The notes below the pieces were generated by a model. That model made no database searches, had not been told where the DNA came from, and saw only the letters and a list, made by a program, of their open reading frames with translations. Of a stretch of 64,000 nucleotides of DNA, positions 1-9,839 are shown piece after piece (the stretch's first letter is position 1; each line of letters begins with the position of its first letter). This stretch comes from Heliopora coerulea. Taxonomy: Eukaryota; Cnidaria; Anthozoa; Scleralcyonacea; Helioporidae. The position numbers and the translations under genes are program-made. The stretch is taken from positions 1,054,001 through 1,118,000 of the forward strand of contig JASJOG010000061.1 in assembly GCA_030142905.1 (NCBI GenBank), written 5' to 3'.

Positions 1-259
1 AGTATCCCTTTAAAATAGGATTTGAATCTAATCCAATCATTTATTTAACCACGTAACGCCTTAAAAGCTAAATTAAGCTCGTTTAAAATGCGTACGTGCA
101 TTTCAAAATACAAAAATTAATAAAGTGTTAAACTAAACAAAAATTACAAGCCATTATACTTATCAATAAAATACAATTAAAAACAGTTAAATGTGCTATA
201 TTTACTGTAAGAAGAGTGTTCATCATAACAAATACATTATATAATTACTTAACAAAGTA
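1..259. other. AT-rich sequence, no gene seen
   Basis: No coding potential or recognisable repeat boundary is visible. It lies downstream of the minus-strand LINE remnant and may hold that element's 3' untranslated end, but no tail could be defined. Confidence 0.4.
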
Positions 260-261
260 AT

Positions 262-1004
262 AACCTAAAATTTAATATTGACTTTTCTCATAAATGTCTT
301 GAGACTTTCCTGTCTTAAATCGGTTTCCAATGATTTCCAAGTGTTTACTACCCTATACGTATACGAATTCTTCATCCATTTAAGATTATACTTAAATTAA
401 CTTAAATCAAACTTAAATTAACCCCACTACCTCTTAAAAGATAGTTTGACTCCTTAAAAGTAAAAAAGTTACGTTTAAGTTACGCTAATAATTCTGCATA
501 TTCTTTTAAAATCCAATTTGGGATACCATCTGGACCGGGTGCTTTATTTGGGTTCAATGATATCAGCCTGTCATAGATTGACCTTGGTGTAGTAATATTA
601 GTGTCTTCAATGGTTAGAGTTTCTTCGGTAGTTTCAGACTACAAACCCTGTAGCTCTTAGGCGTCAAGAGGGACATAATTCATCATCGGTTGCAGGAAGC
701 TGCGGTTAACTAAGTCAGCGAGTTCTTTTGGTGTGAGATTATCAGAGGATTTGATTTGTCACTGTGACAGTAGATTTATAGACCCCGGTGGAGATGTCAT
801 TCCACAAATACGCTTAACTTCTCTCCACCATTCTTTAGACTTAGACTGCTTTAAATTACTTACTTTAGAAGCGTAATAATTTGCGCGACACAAGTTCCTC
901 GTCCTGTTTACTTTGTTACGGTATAATTTAAAGAGGTGTTGTTGCCTGAATGTAAAGCCCGTTGACTCAAACTGACAAGGCGTCTGAAGTCTTTGGTAAC
1001 CCAT
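262..1004 (-). pseudogene. LINE linker, RT start and C-terminus, palm deleted
   Basis: The ORF at 759-1004 is the basic linker found between endonuclease and RT in CR1/L2-type elements (FKLYRNKVNRTRNLCRANYY then WWREVKRICG). Further along the minus strand come a proline-rich RT entry motif (APGPDGIP) and then LLRGSGVNLS and YRVVNTWKSLETD, which belong to the last 60 or so residues of such proteins. No FxDxxKAFD or YADD box exists, so no polymerase could be made. Confidence 0.7.
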
Positions 1005-1140
1005 GGGTGACCTTTTCGATGAAAAGTGACCCTTTTCTCAGGCATTATTACATCTAGGCCTTTATGTAAAATCATAGAAAAGAACTCAAACTCTTGATCA
1101 CAAGTGTTTACCGAGTCCTGAATCTGCCAATTTAATTGAT

Positions 1141-1897
1141 TTATATACCCACAAGCTCTTTTTTCTGGGATGGTCGAGTGTCCTTTGTGATGATTGAATG
1201 GTTACTCGCTACTATACCTTTCGGAGACCTTTCACCAGGTCGGATAACAACAGAAGAGTGATCAGAGAGAGCAAACAGCGGATAAATTTTAGGTAAATTT
1301 CTCTGATAGTAAGTATGAAGATTTGTTATAATCAAGTCCTGCGTATTAGTACCTCTAGTCGGAGAATTAACTAGTTGTTTCAGGTTGAATACGTAACACA
1401 AGTGTTCGACATTTAAATGATTGAAGTCGCCAGGAATTATTATGCCACATCCAGGGTGGTGGCCTTCAGCACTAATGAGGGATATACGTAGATAATCTAA
1501 CATTATGTTATCAGTGGTATTTGGTGGATGGTAGACAGTGGCGTTGACGATACATGATATCCCTCTTGGAAGTCTAGGCCTTATATAAGTCCAAAGCACT
1601 TCGAGGTTGGGATCTTCAAATTCATGGAGACGATGTACTTTAATAGACTCCTTAGAATAAAAACAAACGCCGCCAGTGTCCAATCGCTCGGTCCCTTCTC
1701 ATTAGATTATTATTTGGCCGGAACACGTGAGTATCCTCTACAGTATTTTTGAGCCACATTTCAGTCAGGAATAACCAATCGAGGTTGTTCTCACAGATAA
1801 ATACGCTTATCCCATCAATTTGAGGCAAGAGCGACGTAACGTTAGACAATAAAATGCTTGGAACAAATTCGTCTAACGTAAAAGAATTCGAATTCAA
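1141..1897 (-). pseudogene. LINE apurinic endonuclease domain (frameshifted)
   Basis: The endonuclease/exonuclease/phosphatase domain that nicks target DNA for LINE insertion. The N-terminal piece at 1652-1897 reads LFLTEMWLKN, matching the usual xTExWL motif. The remainder at 1141-1683 contains GVCFYSK, IIPGDFNHLN (catalytic D and N), TQDLIITN and ALSDHSSV (the intact SDH motif). The two pieces are in different frames with a short overlap near 1652-1683, so the ORF is broken by at least one frameshift. An N-terminal gag-like ORF1 is not seen. Confidence 0.8.
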
Positions 1898-1920
1898 ATT
1901 TCTGTCGAAGGGCTTTACTC

Positions 1921-3600
1921 AAGGCCGTACTCAGAAAATTCCACAGGGGGGGTGTGAGCTCACTTCAAGCGACTGACGCACGAGCTTGTACGGACTATAT
2001 CCTATCAATCGAACCTTTCATCTTTCCATCGAGCTCCTACTAAAATGACACTTGTCAGCTGGTGAAATGGTCAATTAGTCCTACGTTAATAAGTACGCAC
2101 TATCAATATGAAATGAAAACATGATGGTATTTTAATATTAAAATTTATGTCTTTGGTGATCTCGCGTTGATTACATGTAAGCAAAACATTTAACATCAAC
2201 TTTAGATTTGTGAGTATTAAATTTGGTAGTTTAAAATTAATTTAAATTGATAAGTGCTAAAAGTTAATGATTCCATTTGTCCGGGATTTAATGATACTAC
2301 TTATCCGTGTTAAATCGAACACGTCTTTTCTTCAAATGAACCCAGTTTTGAATAACGGTGTTCAGATCTAACCCCTCTGAAAGATCTCTTTCACATGAAA
2401 TCAACATAAGAGATTCCAGGCGATCTTGGAGCATAGTGAATAATCTTTCATTTGAAGCCACAGTGACTGGTGCCGTTTGAAGAAAGGTGAAGGCCATGTT
2501 GCAGATGGGGTAGACAAACTTTCTCTTACTGACTAAGGCAGCAACTTCATGGACTGACTTGGTTTTCAACGGCTTTTCATCGGCAGACTCTTCCCTCAAG
2601 ACAATGAGCTCTCCGACAAGGCTTTCACTTGTTAAGCTTTAGCCCAACGACTTGCACAAACTCTCTGTTAATTCTTCACTGATTTCTTCCCACGGTGGCA
2701 GCAAGACTGAAAAGGATTTTATGTTCATAAAAACCCGATTCCAGTTCTCTCTACAATCTGTAACAATCTGGTCAAGAACAAAGAACGTTTCCTTCCGGTA
2801 AAAAATGGCGAAACCAACCTCAATCTCGTTTTCCCACGTATCATCCAGCCTCCTTGGGGCCACTCTGCTCCTGTGATGATGACTGAATTCTTCTTCCGGG
2901 TCGCATCCAACATGCCTTGCCATCGCTGCTGCAGCCTTCACCTGTTTATCTACATCAACTTCATTGCGAATCCTTTCCAAAGCCTTTGTTGTTGTGGACA
3001 ACAAAGTAAGCGCATCAAGCAAGTTCAGACCTTCTTCCAGAAGCTGAACGACGAGCACCTTGCAATGACGCATAATAAATCTCATTATTTCTAGGCTTAA
3101 AATGAAGTCGTACATTTTCATGTTCTTCAAAAGTGCCTTAATCACGGGTGTTGGTAGAAACGGGTGTTCGTGTCCGAATCCAGCTCTTTGTTGATACTTT
3201 TCTGAAGCAGAGCGACTGTCGACTCAAAGGAGATCGAAGCACTGTCGATAGACTCCGATCTGGCTATCCACTAAGTTTGGGAAATATTTCGTAGTTTTTA
3301 TGCTTCTTCAATGCTCTTTTGCACTTTGTAAGTGCTTCAGACTGCTTGGTGCTGCTTGAGAAAAACGAGTACAATGATTGTAGGACGACAAACATTGATG
3401 ACACGATGGTACAAGCTTTGCAACTTCGCTCTACAAATGTATTCAACCGATGAGCTTCCCACGGAATGCAAGGCACTTCCTTCTCTGCGACGTACATCAC
3501 AACGATAGACTTCTGGTTTTATTGCTCGTATCGGGAGTCGTGTCGGCCATCACCGAGAATGCTTGTGCTTCGTCTAATCCCTTGACAACTCGAGTAACAC
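1921..3600 (-). mobile_element. Decayed hAT transposon (ZMYM1-like transposase)
   Basis: A cut-and-paste hAT remnant whose coding strand runs right to left. The likely left end near 1921 reads AGGCCGTACTCAGAAAATTC followed by a run of G, a style common at hAT ends. The transposase C-terminus lies closest to this end. The right end is not clear: the coding sequence stops about 3600, where a small foldback begins. Confidence 0.6.
2297..3600 (-). pseudogene. hAT transposase remnant, ZMYM1-like
   Basis: Successive minus-strand pieces match hAT transposases of the ZMYM1-like group. About 3500-3600 reads FSVMADTTPDTSNK, the first catalytic block. 3264-3500 contains VLQSLYSFFSSSTKQSEAL. 2639-3145 is a helical middle part. 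2297-2599 contains the dimerisation block FTFLQTAPVTVASNERLFTM. Frames change between pieces, and sequence that should lie between the first two blocks is missing, so the gene is dead. The zinc-finger N-terminus is absent. Confidence 0.75.
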
Positions 3601-3601
3601 G

Positions 3602-3674
3602 ACTTTCAGTCGGCAGAAATTATGTTTTAGTCGGCAGACTGCTAACTAAAACATAATTTCTTCCGACTGAAAGT
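3602..3674. repeat. Small foldback (inverted repeat), 73 bp
   Basis: The arms ACTTTCAGTCGGCAGAAATT... and its reverse complement (one or two mismatches over about 31 bases) surround a loop of about 11 bases. It sits exactly at the edge of the hAT remnant and could be an inverted duplication of element sequence or a tiny foldback insertion. Confidence 0.85.
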
Positions 3675-3734
3675 GGTGAAAAAAATTTGGGGGGTGTCGC
3701 ACCCCGCATACTCCCCATAGCCCCGGGCCTGGCT

Positions 3735-3948
3735 TTACTTTAATATTTGATAAGTTTCTTGTGTCTGCGAAACATGGAGCGTTTAGATGGCTTCTTGGTT
3801 TATCACAACGTGTAGACGGTGGTAGAACAGGAATCCTCCTCGCAACAATACATTTTACACCGCGCTTGCCACGGGTAAGCACAAGAAGATTCAGTAGTTT
3901 GAGATCTTTCCAGGCACATTTTGACAAAGGTGATGAGGCATATCGCAT
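3735..3948 (-). pseudogene. Possible LINE ORF2 amino-terminal fragment
   Basis: The reading frame contains SKCAWKDLKLLNLLVLTRGK and then NLSNIKVKP. This resembles the basic, RGxRG-containing leader found before the endonuclease in several cnidarian LINE proteins. The endonuclease itself does not follow, so this would be a truncated piece. The match is by pattern memory only. Confidence 0.35.
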
Positions 3949-3960
3949 TCCATTAAGTTG

Positions 3961-5015
3961 AATTTCAAATTTCCAACAATTACGGAATCAGAGAAACATA
4001 TTTCTTGAGTAATTAATCACAGAATATAGATGTGACTTTGGTAACTCTATTTGGTTCGAAATAGCCACAGGCTAATAAGACTGTTCAAGTAAAATACAAC
4101 TAAAAACCGGAGCTGAAAATTAAGCAGCCATTTATGGCGCTATTTACATGACATGTCGAAACAGCCTACTGTTTTGTGTCTTAAATATAAGATCTGTGAA
4201 AACAAAAAATTCTACCTCTCTTCTCATCGTAAAAATAAAAAATCTTGACTGGTGGAGAACTACCAAGCGGAGCCTGCAGTCCACGGTCCCCATAAAAATC
4301 TCTAGGCCACCATAACAGCCACCCCAACAGGTAGAGTAATGTAACGTTTAAGTGCTTTAAAATTAAACATTTGCCCAACAGCTGGTGAACAAGATTACAT
4401 ATTTAAATTTTCGAGATTCACCCCAGAAATGTCCAAGTTAGGGCACTGTCGGCGATTGCAATCCTGGTTGGGAAAAGCCGAAGTTACGTGGGGGTGAACT
4501 TCCTCTTACTTGACTCACACCTGATAGAGAAGCCCGAAATTGGGGCGAGGAGATGCCTGACGGTTCACGCCAACCAGAAAAAGTTCACGAGTTCTCGCTT
4601 CTACTCGCTTCATTTCTTCCCGTTCAATTTCGTTATGTTAAACCGGGGGTTTCCGCGTGAAAAATATTTGAAGGGGTCTTGGTCGCCTTCTTAGAAAACT
4701 TTTGTATGAATACCCTAAATACATGACTTTCTAACACCTCTGGTGGGATTTTAGCAATTACTTTAGGGCAAATAACTGTCTTTCTAACGTATGATCTTTG
4801 CAAAATGCAATTGCTGGGCCATATCGAGGAGGGATAATCCTCTTCTGGGCTCATGTAACGGAGTGGGCATATTCCCCCATCCACCTCTGTCGGAAATCCT
4901 CGCCAAAGGTTTGTCGTTTTAAGGCAAAGAGAAAAGAGAATGGTATTTTCTGTCTTGTATTTGGGTTACGAGCAGCCTGTTTTTAGAATTGACTTTTGAG
5001 GTCCAGATTATTCCT
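3961..5015. other. No gene or clear repeat recognised
   Basis: Several short ORFs occur on both strands, but none shows a family motif, and composition gives no clue. The stretch 4420-4620 is somewhat richer in G and C. No terminal inverted repeats or target duplications were found. Confidence 0.4.
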
Positions 5016-5020
5016 TCAAC

Positions 5021-5105
5021 AAATGTGAACAATGCTGTTTTGCTCCCTATGAACAATCTTGTGTTTTCTATTGTGAACAATGTTGTACTGCACACTGTGA
5101 ACTTA
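5021..5105. repeat. Degenerate minisatellite, TGTGAACAATG motif
   Basis: The motif TGTGAACAATG (with variants ATGAACAATC and TGTGAAC) recurs four times at a spacing of about 24-30 bases, separated by T-rich filler. Confidence 0.6.
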
Positions 5106-5184
5106 ACGTTAGAAGTCTATAATCAATAACTATTTAAATTTTCTATCCACTGTAGAATCTTTGCAGTTGAAGACGTTGCTTGAA

Positions 5185-5340
5185 TGTTGCAAGTGTCGAC
5201 TCACGTCAACATATTCAAGCGTCAACTAGTGCCAAGATATTGAAGTGTAAACCCATGTCAACATATTCAAGCGTCAGCTAGTGTCAAGATATTGAACTGT
5301 CAACAGTCAACGCATGTCAAGATATTCAAGTGTCCAACCG
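5185..5340. repeat. Degenerate minisatellite, ATGTCAAGATATTCAAGTGT
   Basis: About six imperfect copies of a 25-base unit, ATGTCAA(C/G)ATATT(C/G)AAG(C/T)GT(C/A)AAC, follow one another. More diverged echoes (AAATATTCAATG, AAATACTCTAAGTG) continue to about 5730 on both sides of the (AGT)n tract, so the microsatellite appears to have expanded within an older minisatellite. Confidence 0.8.
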
Positions 5341-5429
5341 AGAAAAGACATTCCAAGTGTCATTCCGTGCAAAGAACCTGTGCAAAAATACTCTAGTAAC
5401 AACGTAAGTGTGAACCTGCGTAAACATGG

Positions 5430-5451
5430 CAGTAGTAGTAGTGGTGGTAGC

Positions 5452-5546
<95 letters not shown>
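5430..5546. repeat. (AGT)n microsatellite, about 39 units
   Basis: An almost uninterrupted trinucleotide array, impure only in its first units (GGT, AGC). It translates as poly-Ser on the plus strand and poly-Thr on the minus strand, but no gene surrounds it. Confidence 0.98.
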
Positions 5547-5559
5547 ACCTCACTGGTAA

Positions 5560-6020
5560 AATAGACTCCAAGAGTCTACTTACGTAAATATATTTTCAGA
5601 TGTCTACCTATCCAAAAATATTCAATGTTTGTAAAAATATTGTTTTTGTTAATGTATATATCCTAAGTGTCGACCAATCAAAATTTTCACCTAGTCAGTT
5701 TTTGTGAAAATACTCTAAGTGCATCCCTGAAAGTAATGCTGAGCAGGTCATTAAAAGAGAGAGTGCAATTTGAAAAAGTTTTCCTTCCCCACGTCCTTTA
5801 CAATCCTTCCTTCCAACTGTTTCTACTTCTATTTTCTCACCTTATCAATTTCATCACCCTCATCTCTGAATCGTTGTTGTTCCTGTTATGTTTCTCGTTC
5901 CTCGTTATACCAAATCCTTTCCATGCCTGTATTTATTTGATTTTCGTCGTTTTGAAACTCTTACATGATTAATTTTATTTCACCTCATGAATAATATGGA
6001 GAGTTTTGCATTGAAATAAC
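5560..6020. other. No gene; T-rich sequence and repeat echoes
   Basis: The left part holds diverged copies of the 5185-5340 unit. The right part is T/C-rich on the plus strand, and its 101-residue ORF is hydrophobic only because of that composition. Confidence 0.4.
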
Positions 6021-6026
6021 CAATTG

Positions 6027-6096
6027 TCACCCATCAGGATTTGAACCCTCATGGTCTTGTTCGAAATTACGCGCCTTATCCGTTGCGCCATTAATG
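6027..6096 (-). repeat. tRNA-like sequence (SINE head or tRNA pseudogene)
   Basis: On the minus strand there is an A-box-like GGCGCAACGGATAAGG (6074-6090) and a B-box-like GGTTCAAATCCTG (6035-6047) at tRNA-like spacing, with a loop containing TCG between them, which recalls tRNA-Arg. The acceptor arms do not pair fully (ATTAATGG against GATGGGT), so a functional tRNA is unlikely. Confidence 0.55.
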
Positions 6097-6099
6097 GTA

Positions 6100-6700
6100 T
6101 TATGCAATTCAACGCTTGAAACTCATACTTACTTCTGTAGGTAGAATTTTTCAGAAGAAATTATGTTATCCCTGAGATTTGAAACCATTTGCTACCGCGC
6201 GAGGTTATTGGTCATTATCAATACGAAAAATTGGGCCATCCTGCTGGGAATATAACTCACGACCTATGGATGGCCAAACTGTTGAATTTTTTGCAACAGG
6301 TCCCGGTTGGGTCTTAGAAAATAACTTGACACTCGAGATTTTCATCTTTCCAAAATTACCAACTTCACAGTTAACGGTCGAGTGTAAATGCCATAATGTT
6401 CTATTTAATAAATTCCCTGATAAATTGACCGATATCATGTTACTCTTGAAGGAGAAATTTGCCGAAATTGAGTTAAGAATGTCATACTATGGACCAAGAC
6501 TATTGAAGACAATTGTGCAATATATTAAGCTTCTGTATTTCATTTGATAGTTTGACTTATGTTCAAGCATTGCTCGCTGCACTCAGCATCCTCCCCTGTT
6601 CAAGGAGGGTATTTTTAACATTTAACTTTCGTCAAATGTAAAAAGTTTTTGACCATCGTCTTTAACAAAAGCTAAAGGATTCAGATCACCCCCGGCTTAG
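6100..6700. other. No gene recognised
   Basis: A 122-residue open frame (6179-6547, plus) is the longest here. It has no recognisable domain, and its antisense frame is also partly open, so it is not called as a gene. Confidence 0.4.
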
Positions 6701-6702
6701 CG

Positions 6703-7100
6703 GTGGCGGATTTAGGATTTTTATCACTTTAGGCAAACTTTTGAATTTTCCTTGCAGTGGGGCCATTAGTACAAAACACGCACCATGTTTCTCATTTGGT
6801 AATTAGATGCATTTTAAAATAAATCACAATTTGAATTTGAATTAATGAGTTGAATTTAAATCGGTTCGGACCAGTCAAAATCGAGTACAAGTATATTTAA
6901 ACGTAAATCAGAACATTCTGCACGTGCGACTGGCTGAAATAAGAGAATCAGCAGAGGAACCGAAGCAAGCTTTTCATTTGGCTTTTTGTAAACAGTTTTG
7001 TGACATCACAACACTTTCTTGACATATGGACTATAATGCACCAAAGTTTTCAATGCATGTGTAGGGCGTAGTATATAATCTTTGCCTGAATAACAAGGTC
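6703..7100 (-). mobile_element. Dispersed repeat R1, terminal fragment (copy E)
   Basis: Read on the plus strand it starts GGTGGCGGATTTAGGATTTT and matches, base by base with moderate divergence, the reverse complement of the right end of R1 copies B (ending 21990) and C (ending about 61855). Shared blocks include ACGTAAATCAGAACATTCTG and the GAACC/GTGACATCACAACAC segment. The CAGTGGCGG-type end is like those of hAT elements, so R1 is probably a non-autonomous hAT-type element. Confidence 0.75.
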
Positions 7101-7562
7101 TTCACACATTTCCCGGGCAAGCTGTCGTAGACAAGAAAATTATAACATAAAATAAAAAGGCAAAATGAAGAGCCGCATGAAACTAAAATAAGGAAAAGGG
7201 TATAGATAAGATATAAGATATTTCTGTTGAGAGAGGATCAAAATTTTGATATCATTAAGCTCAGCTCAAAGTTGAAGTTCGAACCACAAGAAGAAATAAT
7301 CGTAAAATCGTTAGGAGAGATATTGTGGAGAGATTGCTGTGAGATTACTCTAGCAATCTCAATGTCCTGTACCATAAGCTGAGGTAACATTCGAGGAAAT
7401 TCCAAATGTTGTTGTAAACATATGTTCAGAAATACAACATGTTTGATTTGCTTTGAGTACAGTTTTATCCATTCGCTATAATGATTCTATTATATGGCTG
7501 AGCTTGTGTTTGGCGTGAACAAAATCACGCACGCCGATTTGTTCCTGAATATTTCATGACTT
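7101..7562. other. No gene recognised
   Basis: AT-rich, with no ORF of interest and no defined repeat boundary. The R1 similarity fades out near 7100. Confidence 0.4.
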
Positions 7563-7666
7563 GACTACACTGCTAAAGTCAACTAGAGCGTCATTCGAAC
7601 TCGCATCTTTGGGTTACCGCATCGCTGTTCTAGCAATTGAGGTATCGAGTCGTTTGGGAACAGTAT
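7563..7666 (-). repeat. tRNA-derived SINE head, minus copy
   Basis: On the minus strand it reads CTGTTCCCAAACGACTCGAT then an A-box (TACCTCAATTGCTAGAACA) and a clear B-box (GAGTTCGAATGACGC), ending in a segment like TTTAGCAGTGTAGTCAA. It is the inverted partner of the copy at 7826-7924, with which it shares the leader and the segment after the B-box. Confidence 0.7.
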
Positions 7667-7825
7667 GCTGGTTTTTTCCAACTTATGCGGAAAATATAAA
7701 AATATTTTGTCCATGTTACTTGGATGATGATTCTGAAATAGAGTCGAAACATTGCACATCCTCATGGATACCGATCGTTAAGTTGTCGTGAGAATCTCTC
7801 GTGAACTTAAATTGGATGAAATGAG

Positions 7826-7924
7826 TACACTGTTCCCAGTGGACTCGATAGCTCAACTGGTAGAGCAGTGTTGCGGTAATTCCGCTCTTGTTAACTTTTC
7901 TAGTCGACTTCAACAGTGTAGGTC
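7826..7924 (+). repeat. tRNA-derived SINE head, plus copy
   Basis: It reads TACACTGTTCCCAGTGGACT then CGATAGCTCAACTGGTAGAG, a very good A-box. Its B-box is decayed where the minus copy retains it. A body-like segment follows (TTCATGTTACCCTGAGGATG) that is also found, in the same orientation, at about 7705-7750 beside the inverted copy. GACTCGATAGCTCA-type heads are familiar from coral genomes (recalled, not searched). Confidence 0.75.
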
Positions 7925-8326
7925 AATTTACGATATATTATGTTCATGTTACCCTGAGGATGATTTTGAAATAGACTGGTTGCTGAACTGTACGATATTT
8001 TACCCTGTTAGATCTCCCGGTCTAATGGATTTTTATTTCGGACCGGTGATTTTTCGCGGGAAAGTCTTCAAACAGATTTTGACATTTCAGGAGAATTAAG
8101 TGTCTAAGTTGAAAAATTTCATATAACAAAACGTACTGAACATTGGTGACTGCTTTTGTTTAAAGCTAAATGTATTAAAATACTATAAACAATGTTTCAC
8201 TGGTGGAAACAAGTAGCAAACTGAGCGAGTTAAGAGGTAAGATGAACAGCAACATCTGACGACCAAAACATTGTTAAAAATGGTAAAGAGACCCTTTTAA
8301 AAGCCAAATAATAAACTTCTCTCCAG
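7925..8326. other. SINE body remnant and 3' flank of the Death-domain exon
   Basis: The first 60 bases match the SINE-associated block at 7705-7750. The rest holds no coding signal and lies downstream of the minus-strand poly(A) signal. Confidence 0.4.
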
Positions 8327-8332
8327 TTTATT
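8327..8332 (-). other. Poly(A) signal AATAAA of the Death-domain transcript
   Basis: On the minus strand AATAAA lies about 110 bases past the TAA stop of the Death-domain exon, inside an AT-rich 3' untranslated stretch. Distance and context suit a 3' end. The motif is common by chance in AT-rich DNA. Confidence 0.5.
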
Positions 8333-8440
8333 TTGCTTTTCCTAAGATTCGAATAAATTTCTACATATTTTACTAAAAATTACATAATTTTTCTACATCA
8401 AACAGTGTTTCTAAAAATAAATTGAGTACTTAAAATCGAT

Positions 8441-8745
8441 TTATTGATCACTGATAAAAGATCCAGACAAGACATCCTTGGCTAGAGAGGACATTTTAAG
8501 TTTCTCAAGTGCATCTGCTAACTTTTGTCTAGTCCCTTCTCTTTCAATGTATCTGGTAAGCATTGTAAGAGCTTTAGCACTCTCACCCGCACTGCCCCCG
8601 GAGTAAATGATATCCTCAATCTCACCAGATTCAAACAACTTTGTAAGATTGGCAATGCCCCTCCATATCCTGGGAATTTTGCGTGCTATTGCAACAATTT
8701 CTTCTTGTTGGAGACGATCTGGTGGTCTTTGTTTTTCTTGACGTT
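8441..8745 (-). CDS. Death-domain terminal exon (partial gene)
   Basis: The last exon of a minus-strand gene, about 100 codons then TAA. The residues fit a Death domain, a six-helix adaptor module for homotypic binding in apoptosis and innate immune signalling: IVAIARKIPRIWRGIANLTK, then SGEIEDIIY, AKALTMLTRYIEREGTRQKL and LADALEKLKMSSLAKDVLSG, with the conserved tryptophan in helix 2 and the hydrophobic helix pattern. The minus-strand sequence TTGGTTGATTTTAATAG precedes the exon, so an acceptor at 8746-8747 is proposed; this leaves two bases before the first full codon (phase 1). No start codon is needed. The exon sits alone among transposons. The ZU5/UPA exon at 40255-41114 lies upstream on the same strand and is its most plausible partner. 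Confidence 0.8.
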
Positions 8746-9149
8746 CTATTAAAATCAACCAAGAGATTCAACTATATATAACTGAGATGTTTACTCGTTC
8801 AGCGGCTGATTATGTATGAAAATTTTTCAGTTTGAAAAATTTCAAACTGGACTTTTCAAATACATATTAGCCAGGACATCGCATTGCCAACAAGAGACAT
8901 TTATAAGAGAATAATGATCGACAAAATAGACAACGTAATCACACAAATGACTTGCTAAAAATACTTCTTCGAGCATGGTAAAAAAAATAAAAATATTGAA
9001 TTTGGATTAAAATCGAAGAAAGCCCCGCCACAGGTCAATGATATGAAACCATTCGAAGATAATCTTATACAGATGATCTAATATACACAATTTCTAAAAG
9101 TCAACGACCAATTCCAAAATTCTTTTTCAAACGATTTAAACAAAATTAT

Positions 9150-9720
9150 ATAACTACTGACAAAACGTTTTTATATTCGCTGATAAAACAAGGAACATCT
9201 ATGAAACCACTCCCGATACATAAAATAAACTCTCTGAGAAATGGCGTGACAAAAACCTAAAAATTAAGAGACAGCCACCTCGTAGCAGTCATGTACAACA
9301 AAATAAAAGGAATTGATAGCAACCTATCCATTGACGTCAGGAAACAAGTGCGAAAAGATGCAGACTAATAAACCCTGCAAATAGTAAATCAGCTAAGATC
9401 AGCAAGGTTTTCTCAGACAACATCGACGCAGACATCAGACACCTCACCAAAAGTCAACAAGTCGAGGATTTCACAAAGAGCAATTGAATGGCATTACTAG
9501 ATGAAGGACGACAACAAATACCATTTTCTAACCTTAGCATGATAACATTGATTTCTAACCATCTATATCTGACGACACTACAAGACTAAGCCATCTTCTA
9601 GGCTCATAATCTAACAATAATCGAAGATAAGCATGTTACCATGCAGTATTAAACACACAAGAAAATGGAAATTATTCAGCGCCGAAACACCATGGTTTCT
9701 CTCCGAGCTGAAAAGTTCAT
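9150..9720 (+). pseudogene. Decayed reverse-transcriptase-like ORF
   Basis: Across several frames the plus strand reads NVFIFADKTRNIYETTP (about 9165-9215), NSLRNGVTKT (about 9228-9260) and RLINPANSKSAKISKVFSDN (about 9370-9430). These follow, in order, motifs I recall from a reverse-transcriptase-like ORF widespread in cnidarian and bivalve genomes (a FADKTTNxY block, a TKTYK block, then CRLINPAKSxxGxISK). Many stops and frameshifts make it a pseudogene. A weaker echo may continue to about 9720. The family name is uncertain. Confidence 0.4.
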
Positions 9721-9839
9721 ACACAAGTAGAAACTATAGTAACTATCAAAACATCAAAGACTGTTTTTCTGTTGATCACGTTAACCGACTTGAAATTTTA
9801 GCCTTTCTCATTTCGGGAAAATGGACGTTGTCAGTCTAA

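Larger units (their letters stand above)
262..1897 (-). mobile_element. CR1/L2-like LINE, internally deleted
   Basis: A non-LTR retrotransposon remnant read right to left. It keeps the endonuclease domain (1141-1897), the linker before the reverse transcriptase (759-1004), the first RT block (about 480-560, reading PNKAPGPDGIPNWILKEYAE) and, immediately after it, the extreme C-terminus (about 262-475, with YRVVNTWKSLETDLRQ, compare the usual RVVNxWNSLP ending). The whole catalytic palm of the RT is missing between about 475 and 485. The junction is abrupt, so this looks like an internal deletion of the copy rather than the 5' truncation usual for LINEs. Confidence 0.8.

Noticed and set aside
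5190..5340. CRISPR-like array
   Set aside because: The spacers are themselves part of the repeat period, there are no cas genes, and the genome is eukaryotic.
5314..5559. Poly-Ser (plus) and poly-Thr (minus) ORFs
   Set aside because: Pure translation of the (AGT)n microsatellite with no gene context.
6027..6096. Functional tRNA-Arg gene
   Set aside because: The acceptor and anticodon stems do not pair properly; treated as a tRNA-like repeat.
6179..6547. 122-aa plus-strand ORF
   Set aside because: No domain and an overlapping open antisense frame; likely chance in repeat-derived DNA.
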